Shown here piece after piece: positions 6,523 to 10,261 of a stretch of 10,261 bases of DNA; positions within the stretch are counted from its first letter, which is position 1; every line of letters begins with the position of its first letter. The stretch lies in assembly GCA_945897395.1 (NCBI GenBank), contig CAMDFE010000036.1:1-10261 (forward strand). The letters are read 5' to 3'. The notes beneath the pieces were generated by a model, which was not told the DNA's origin, did no database searches, and saw only the letters and a list, made by a program, of their open reading frames with translations. The stretch is from Chryseobacterium gleum. GTDB lineage: Bacteria > Bacteroidota > Bacteroidia > Flavobacteriales_D > Sanyastnellaceae. The position numbers and the translations under genes were made by a program.

Positions 6523-7598
6523 CGTTGAATGTCGATTGAATCTAAATATTTCTGATAAGCTTTAGCGTTTTCTTGATGCTCAGTATAGTTAACCGCAAAG
6601 TTGTGTTTGCCTGTTTTTCCTGGTTGTGCGCACATGAAGATGTACTGGTGCGATGCTGCATTTAAAACAGCTTCTATGTAAGTTTTTTCAACAATGTGTA
6701 TAGCTGCAGGGGGCAATCCTTTGTATAGATATGTGTTGTAAGGGGAATCGAATTTTAAATCGTCGTGTCTCACGCGTTGTCTTTTTTCTTTTGTATTTAT
6801 TCCAAACAAAACAGTCGGATCAGATTGAAGAAGCATGTTTTGTTTTAATCGGTTCAAATAAAGTCCTGCAATTTGCGGCGCCTCATCTTTGTTTGCAGTT
6901 TCGCCACGAACGATTGATGCGAGCACGTAGACGTCATGTTCGCTTAGTCCAATTCTGGAAGCTAACGTATTTTTATTGGCGCCCCAATATTCGTTGTAAA
7001 GAGTGTTCAGTCGTGAAAAGAAATTCTCAGGTGAGCTAGTCCAATACATTTCGTAGGTATCTCCGAGTAATCTTTCCAAAACACGTTGTTGACGAATTTC
7101 AATCGGCAGATCTATTGTTTTCGGTGCGAGTAATTCTAAATTTTTGTTTACGTAAGCCATAAACAGCGCGCTGTCTTGTTCGAATTTTTTTTCGAATCGT
7201 TGAGCTAATTTGTAAATGGTTTTAATGTCGTCTATTCGTATGGAAACTGGATCCTGGTTTCCGCTTATTAGTTTGTTCAAAATAGCGCGCGCGCTTAAGT
7301 TCCCGCTAATGGTATATTTTCCGGGCGGAAACAATTCGATAGATTTAAACAAGGAGGTTAATTTCCATTTATAATAAATGATACTTGGAGATTCAGCATC
7401 TCTAGATAAAGAATCTAAGATGGATTTTTCAACGGACGCGAACGTGTTATTTGTTGGAATAAAAATTGAGAATTCTTTTCCTTTCGACTGCAATGGAGAG
7501 GATGCTAAAACATACGAGAGAATTACAAACCCAACAAAGAAAGACGCTAGAATTAAGGCTAATGCTACTTTTTTATTTTTCTTTAAGTAGTTTTTCAT
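6519..7598 (-). CDS. mltG: Endolytic murein transglycosylase MltG (YceG-like)
   Basis: MltG is an inner-membrane lytic transglycosylase that cuts nascent glycan strands and so helps end peptidoglycan chains. Numbered from the ATG at 7598 (359 residues), a single N-terminal membrane helix spans about 10-32, followed by a LysM-like/linker part and the YceG domain in the C-terminal half. Key motifs are ASIVRGET at 227-234 with the probable catalytic E233, NRL and LQSDPTV around D261, SPYNTY near 285-290, GLPP near 294-297, and KHNF near 331-334. In Escherichia coli the first motif is ASIVEKET; the Glu before Thr is kept here, while the earlier Glu is Arg. I prefer ATG 7598 over the TTG at 7610 because it starts MKNYLKKNKK, a normal positive N-terminus. 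The gene overlaps the upstream GNAT gene by 26 bp and the DUF2279 gene by 4 bp, so the three are one transcription unit. Confidence 0.92.
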   Translation of the reverse strand: MKNYLKKNKKVALALILASFFVGFVILSYVLASSPLQSKGKEFSIFIPTNNTFASVEKSILDSLSRDAESPSIIYYKWKLTSLFKSIELFPPGKYTISGNLSARAILNKLISGNQDPVSIRIDDIKTIYKLAQRFEKKFEQDSALFMAYVNKNLELLAPKTIDLPIEIRQQRVLERLLGDTYEMYWTSSPENFFSRLNTLYNEYWGANKNTLASRIGLSEHDVYVLASIVRGETANKDEAPQIAGLYLNRLKQNMLLQSDPTVLFGINTKEKRQRVRHDDLKFDSPYNTYLYKGLPPAAIHIVEKTYIEAVLNAASHQYIFMCAQPGKTGKHNFAVNYTEHQENAKAYQKYLDSIDIQR

Positions 7599-8070
7599 AT
7601 CTGTTAACAATTCTGTTTAAGCACATTTGTTCACGTTGAAATTGAAACCCTGTTTTTTCAAAAAGTGAAATGCTAGCTGCATTGTCTTTGTCAATGAGCG
7701 CAAATACAATTGAAATTTGTTTGTCAAATGTAAGTTTTTTAATTAATAGGCGTAGAGCCTCTCTGCCGAATCCTTTGTTGTGATCTTTTTGGTTCGGAAT
7801 TAATATTCCGATACCAATAGATTGGTCGTTCTCGTCGAAGTTGAATGCGTCTAAGATTCCGATAGGCAATTTGTTCTCTGAATTCCAAATGACCCAACGT
7901 TGCTGTTTGTGTATTGAGTAGATGCGAGGAGGAAAGAAACAGTCAGTAATTTCATCTAATGTATAAGGACCCGGATGTTCGTTGATGTGCCAATAATCCT
8001 CCAAATTTTCTACCCAATGGATATACGGAAGGTCTTCGCGCCTAGTTTCTTCAATGTAAATGTTGTCCAT
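7573..8070 (-). CDS. GNAT family N-acetyltransferase
   Basis: This 165-residue protein fits the GNAT fold, which moves an acetyl group from acetyl-CoA to an amine. The acetyl-CoA loop is in HNKGFGREALRLL at 97-109, with G100 and G102, and is followed by NAASISLFEKTGF at 130-142, the usual second half of the fold. The earlier IGILDAFNFD segment at 70-79 and the beta strand IGIGILI at 85-91 also fit, and the layout is like RimJ/RimL-type (Acetyltransf_3) members. The substrate cannot be predicted. It is the first gene of the GNAT-mltG-DUF2279 unit; its end overlaps mltG by 26 bp. A full TAnnTTTG match lies 16 nt before its ATG. I recall acetyltransferase genes next to mltG in other Flavobacteria, but that neighbourhood was not checked here. 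Confidence 0.87.
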   Translation of the reverse strand: MDNIYIEETRREDLPYIHWVENLEDYWHINEHPGPYTLDEITDCFFPPRIYSIHKQQRWVIWNSENKLPIGILDAFNFDENDQSIGIGILIPNQKDHNKGFGREALRLLIKKLTFDKQISIVFALIDKDNAASISLFEKTGFQFQREQMCLNRIVNRYEKLLKEK

Positions 8071-8086
8071 AAATCGTTATTCATTT

Positions 8087-8094
8087 CAAAAATA
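8087..8094 (-). promoter_or_regulatory. Probable -7 element of the GNAT-mltG-DUF2279 unit
   Basis: The minus-strand reading is TATTTTTG, a full match to TAnnTTTG, ending 16 nt before the ATG at 8070. This leaves a leader of roughly 10 nt. No clear TTTG -33 element is seen; the nearest weak one is TTTC at 22 nt spacing. Confidence 0.5.
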
Positions 8095-8105
8095 CGGGAA
8101 ATGCC

Positions 8106-8136
8106 TTTGAGATAGTGAAAGACCTTCGTTACTTTG
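8106..8136 (+). promoter_or_regulatory. Probable promoter of the polysaccharide export/rmlC unit
   Basis: TTTG at 8106-8109 is followed after 19 nt by TTACTTTG (8129-8136), which differs at one fixed position from TAnnTTTG. This is the usual Bacteroidota -33/-7 spacing. The -7 element ends 5 nt before the ATG at 8142, so the message would have almost no leader. It also argues against a GTG start at 8115, which lies inside the promoter. Confidence 0.55.
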
Positions 8137-8141
8137 TTGTT

Positions 8142-8900
8142 ATGACTAACATACGTATTTTATTTTCACTTGCTTTTGTTGTGGCTCTTTTAAGCAGTTG
8201 CAGCATCAATAAGAATATAATGTTTCAAACAGATACCGAGTATGAGTTTAAGAAACCAGATATAGACTCAACGAACAGAGAATACAAGCTCGCTGCATTT
8301 GACTACATCACAATAAACTTGTTTACTGGCGATGGAGCTATGATTTTGGAGTATACGACCAGTGGTATTGAACGTCAACCGAACTATGGTGGTTTCGATT
8401 TGTATTACATATTGGATAAAAATGGAGAAGTGGATCTTCCGGTTTTGGGTAAAACAAAACTTTCGGGCTTTTCTATTCCAGATGCTCAGCAATACCTCGA
8501 AGCGAAATTCATTAACTATAATGACCCATTCTGTTTAGTCCGTGTCTTGAATAGAAGGGTTATGGTGTTTACAGGAGAAGGAAGTCTAGGAGCTGTTGTC
8601 CCTTTGGCAAACCAAAATATCTCAGTGTTGGAAGCAATCGCCCTAGCAGGCGGAATACGAGAAAGAGGAAATGCATCAAAGGTGAAAATTATTCGCGGGA
8701 AGAATGGTTTGAATGAAGTGTATCGTCTAAACCTATCGACCATAGAAGGAGTTGAAAGCGCTAAAATGATTGTTCAAGCGGGTGATATCATATATGTAGA
8801 ACCCGTGCCGCAAATTACCAATGAATTCGTGAAAGATATTGCGCCATTGGTGAGTTTGTTTTCCTCGACGTTAATCCTATTCTTAGTTGTTACGAAATAA
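8142..8900 (+). CDS. Polysaccharide biosynthesis/export lipoprotein (Wza-like)
   Basis: From the ATG at 8142 this is a 252-residue lipoprotein with hydrophobic residues 5-17, lipobox LSSC and lipidated C20. A Poly_export domain follows (about 45-125, including YKLAAFDYITINLF and LDKNGEVDLPVLGK), then one SLBB-type domain (about 130-215, including VFTGEGSLGAVVPL and SVLEAIALAGGI). The end, SLFSSTLILFLVVTK, is a probable membrane helix, common in Bacteroidota members. Wza-type proteins form the outer-membrane channel through which capsule or exopolysaccharide leaves; the C-terminal helix would cross the membrane. A GTG 27 bp upstream is also in frame, but it lies within the predicted promoter and would put charged residues before the signal, so I reject it. 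The rmlC gene starts 2 bp after the stop. No Wzc-like tyrosine kinase or glycosyltransferase gene is next to it in this window, which is unusual for such genes. Confidence 0.9.
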   Translation: MTNIRILFSLAFVVALLSSCSINKNIMFQTDTEYEFKKPDIDSTNREYKLAAFDYITINLFTGDGAMILEYTTSGIERQPNYGGFDLYYILDKNGEVDLPVLGKTKLSGFSIPDAQQYLEAKFINYNDPFCLVRVLNRRVMVFTGEGSLGAVVPLANQNISVLEAIALAGGIRERGNASKVKIIRGKNGLNEVYRLNLSTIEGVESAKMIVQAGDIIYVEPVPQITNEFVKDIAPLVSLFSSTLILFLVVTK

Positions 8901-8902
8901 TT

Positions 8903-9451
8903 ATGAGAATAGAGAAGACCGATTTTCGCGACTTGCTTTTGGTTAATCTTCCTGTGTTTGGGGATGATCGAGGCCGTTTTCAAGAAACGTTTAAAGAGGC
9001 CCAATTCAGAATAGAAACTGGAATGAATATTACATTCGTTCAGGATAATGAGAGCCTTTCTTCAAAAGGTGTACTACGTGGTTTGCATGCTCAGAAATCA
9101 CCAAAGTCTCAAGCGAAATTATTACGCGTGGTGAAAGGAAGTATTCTAGATGTTGTTGTTGATTTACGAAGAACCGAACCAACATTCGGTAAGAGTTTTC
9201 AAATTGAATTGAAAGGTGGAGATGGAATATCGTTATTTATTCCGGAGGGTTTTGTTCACGGTTTTTATTGTTTCGAAGACGAGACCATTGTTCAATACAA
9301 GTGCACAAATTATTACGACAAGAATTCTGAAATTTGTTTGAATGTATTTGATGCCAATTTGGGTATTCAATGGCCAGAAGGGGAGAAAGTGCTTTCTGAA
9401 AAAGATAAGGAAGGCTTTTCTCTCGAAGATTTAAGCGATTTGTTTTTTTAA
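8903..9451 (+). CDS. rfbC: dTDP-4-dehydrorhamnose 3,5-epimerase (RmlC family)
   Basis: This 182-residue cupin enzyme inverts C3 and C5 of dTDP-4-keto-6-deoxyglucose on the route to dTDP-L-rhamnose. The catalytic positions match characterised RmlC enzymes: H62 in RGLHAQ, K72, Y132 in QYKCT, and D168 in SEKD, which pairs with H62. PEGFVHGF carries the conserved H119, and GIQWPEGE at 154-161 is the normal C-terminal signature. Length is typical. The residue after H62 is Ala, where Tyr or Phe is usual. Related 3-epimerases for other dTDP-sugars share this fold and these residues, so the exact product could differ; no other rhamnose gene (rmlA, B or D) is present in this window to settle it. It starts 2 bp after the export lipoprotein, so both are expressed together, and its TAA overlaps the stop of the convergent CoA-transferase gene. 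Confidence 0.87.
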   Translation: MRIEKTDFRDLLLVNLPVFGDDRGRFQETFKEAQFRIETGMNITFVQDNESLSSKGVLRGLHAQKSPKSQAKLLRVVKGSILDVVVDLRRTEPTFGKSFQIELKGGDGISLFIPEGFVHGFYCFEDETIVQYKCTNYYDKNSEICLNVFDANLGIQWPEGEKVLSEKDKEGFSLEDLSDLFF

Positions 9452-10261
9452 CTGTTCGTTTGAATAGTAAAAGCCACGCTAGCCAAACGTTTAGTTTCAT
9501 CGCCTTCGATGAATTCAGTTAATACACTTTTAGTCGCCGCCTCTCGTTCAAATACTTCTTCCATATTCCTAACGCGGCCATACGGCACTCCGCTCTTCAT
9601 AGCCGCATGCTCGAACGTTTCAGAGCTTATTTTTTTAAATTCTCGTTGAAGAATATCAAATAGTTCAATTCTGTTTTTTACACGATTAGTGTTTGAAGAA
9701 AATCTGCCGACGGTAGCGTTTTGAGGATTGTTTAATATGACATTCAATTTTTTAAATTGTTCATCGCTGCCGACAGCGAGTACAATCCATTTTTCATCTT
9801 GTGTTTGAAACAGTTCTCCATAAGGAGCAATATTAGGGTGAAGGGATCCCATGCGCTGAGGAATGTGACCGTTCATTAGGAAATAACTCGCTTGATTTGC
9901 TAAAGAAGCAAGAGCAGCTTTTTCAAGTGAGACTTCAACACAAGCTCCTTTTCCTGTTTTTTCTTTTTGAATTAACGCACAGAGAATTCCTTCTTTCAAT
10001 TGATGCGCCGCGAGCACATCTATTAGAGCGACGGGCATCTTAGTGGGGAGTCCGTCGGCAGCCCCATTCATATACATAAATCCAGTTTCCGCTTGAAGAA
10101 CTACGTCGTAAGCCAAACGATCTCTTTCGAATTCAAATCCTCGAATAATTCCCTGAATTAGTTGCGGAAATTTTTCAGAAAGAAATTCAGCATCTAATTG
10201 GAATTTTTTAGAATCACCTTCTTTAAAATTAGAAATCATTATATCTGCCGTTTCTAGTTCT
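9448..10261 (-). CDS. Family III CoA-transferase, CaiB/BaiF type (partial, 5' end outside window)
   Basis: The minus-strand frame stays open to the window edge: the codons before the ATG at 10239 read ELETADI, which leads into the family phrase ADIMISNF (compare the usual ADVxIENF), so that ATG is an internal Met and the true N-terminus is missing. Numbered from that Met, AYDVVLQAETGFM at 43-55, the catalytic Asp position D74 in PVALIDVLAA, EKTGKGACVEVSL near 93-105, and HPNIAPYGELFQT near 134-146 all fit class III CoA-transferases. These enzymes move CoA between carboxylic acids through an aspartyl-CoA intermediate; the same family includes carnitine- and formyl-CoA transferases and alpha-methylacyl-CoA racemases, and the sequence does not tell which acid is used. 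About 80-100 N-terminal residues are likely outside the window. The stop overlaps the rmlC stop. Confidence 0.88.
   Translation of the reverse strand, partial: ELETADIMISNFKEGDSKKFQLDAEFLSEKFPQLIQGIIRGFEFERDRLAYDVVLQAETGFMYMNGAADGLPTKMPVALIDVLAAHQLKEGILCALIQKEKTGKGACVEVSLEKAALASLANQASYFLMNGHIPQRMGSLHPNIAPYGELFQTQDEKWIVLAVGSDEQFKKLNVILNNPQNATVGRFSSNTNRVKNRIELFDILQREFKKISSETFEHAAMKSGVPYGRVRNMEEVFEREAATKSVLTEFIEGDETKRLASVAFTIQTNS

Noticed and set aside
6731..7039. Plus-strand open frame of about 100 codons opposite mltG
   Set aside because: It lies wholly within conserved MltG coding sequence, and its Cys/Arg-rich composition looks like a chance reading of the other strand.
7599..7610. TTG start adding four residues to MltG
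   Set aside because: The ATG at 7598 gives a typical basic N-terminus before the membrane helix and a shorter overlap with the GNAT gene.
8115..8141. In-frame GTG start giving a longer export lipoprotein
   Set aside because: It lies within the predicted -33/-7 promoter and adds charged residues before the lipoprotein signal; the ATG at 8142 gives a normal signal.
1..10261. Defence, phage, mobile or secondary-metabolite system
   Set aside because: Every larger frame belongs to a known housekeeping or envelope family; no transposase, integrase, nuclease-helicase pair, toxin-antitoxin pair or biosynthetic core gene was seen.

Overview
The window looks like chromosomal DNA from a member of the Bacteroidota, most likely a Flavobacteriales relative. 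The main reasons are its moderately AT-rich sequence, the near absence of Shine-Dalgarno sites, several matches to the Bacteroidota -7 promoter element TAnnTTTG, and typical families such as a DUF2279 protein, a Wza-like exporter with a C-terminal membrane helix and a Lys/Ala/Pro-rich small basic protein. This placement is inference from family and signal content; no rRNA or other marker gene is present.

Layout. (1) 1-1584 (+) is the 3' part of an M23 metallopeptidase gene. (2) 4240-1581 (-) is a two-gene unit: a family 5 solute-binding lipoprotein followed by an ACMSD-type amidohydrolase; its last stop codon overlaps the stop of the M23 gene. (3) 4241-4294 is a compact divergent promoter region with a perfect 8-bp-arm palindrome. 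(4) 4295-5314 (+) is a lipoprotein of the endonuclease/exonuclease/phosphatase (EEP) fold, followed by a bidirectional terminator at 5338-5369. (5) 5565-5389 (-) encodes a 58-residue Lys/Ala/Pro repeat protein resembling a histone H1 tail. (6) 8070-5623 (-) is a tightly overlapping GNAT acetyltransferase, MltG lytic transglycosylase and DUF2279 set. (7) 8142-9451 (+) is a polysaccharide export lipoprotein and an RmlC-type sugar epimerase, 2 bp apart. (8) 10261-9448 (-) is the 3' part of a family III CoA-transferase gene whose stop overlaps that of rmlC.

How the genes fit together. Much of the window concerns the cell envelope: peptidoglycan cutting (M23, MltG), a predicted envelope protein (DUF2279), and extracellular polysaccharide (export lipoprotein plus a dTDP-sugar epimerase). 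The ACMSD and CoA-transferase genes are metabolic. Three proteins begin with lipoprotein signals (solute-binding protein, EEP protein, exporter). The start codons of three genes lie only 4-5 nt after a -7-like element, which suggests leaderless or nearly leaderless transcripts.

I see no mobile element, CRISPR array, tRNA, rRNA or phage gene, and no convincing undescribed multi-gene system. The points most worth a second look are the divergent control region at 4241-4294, the repeat-built basic protein missed by simple length cut-offs, and the solute-binding protein/ACMSD pairing. The longest gap without a gene is about 74 bp.
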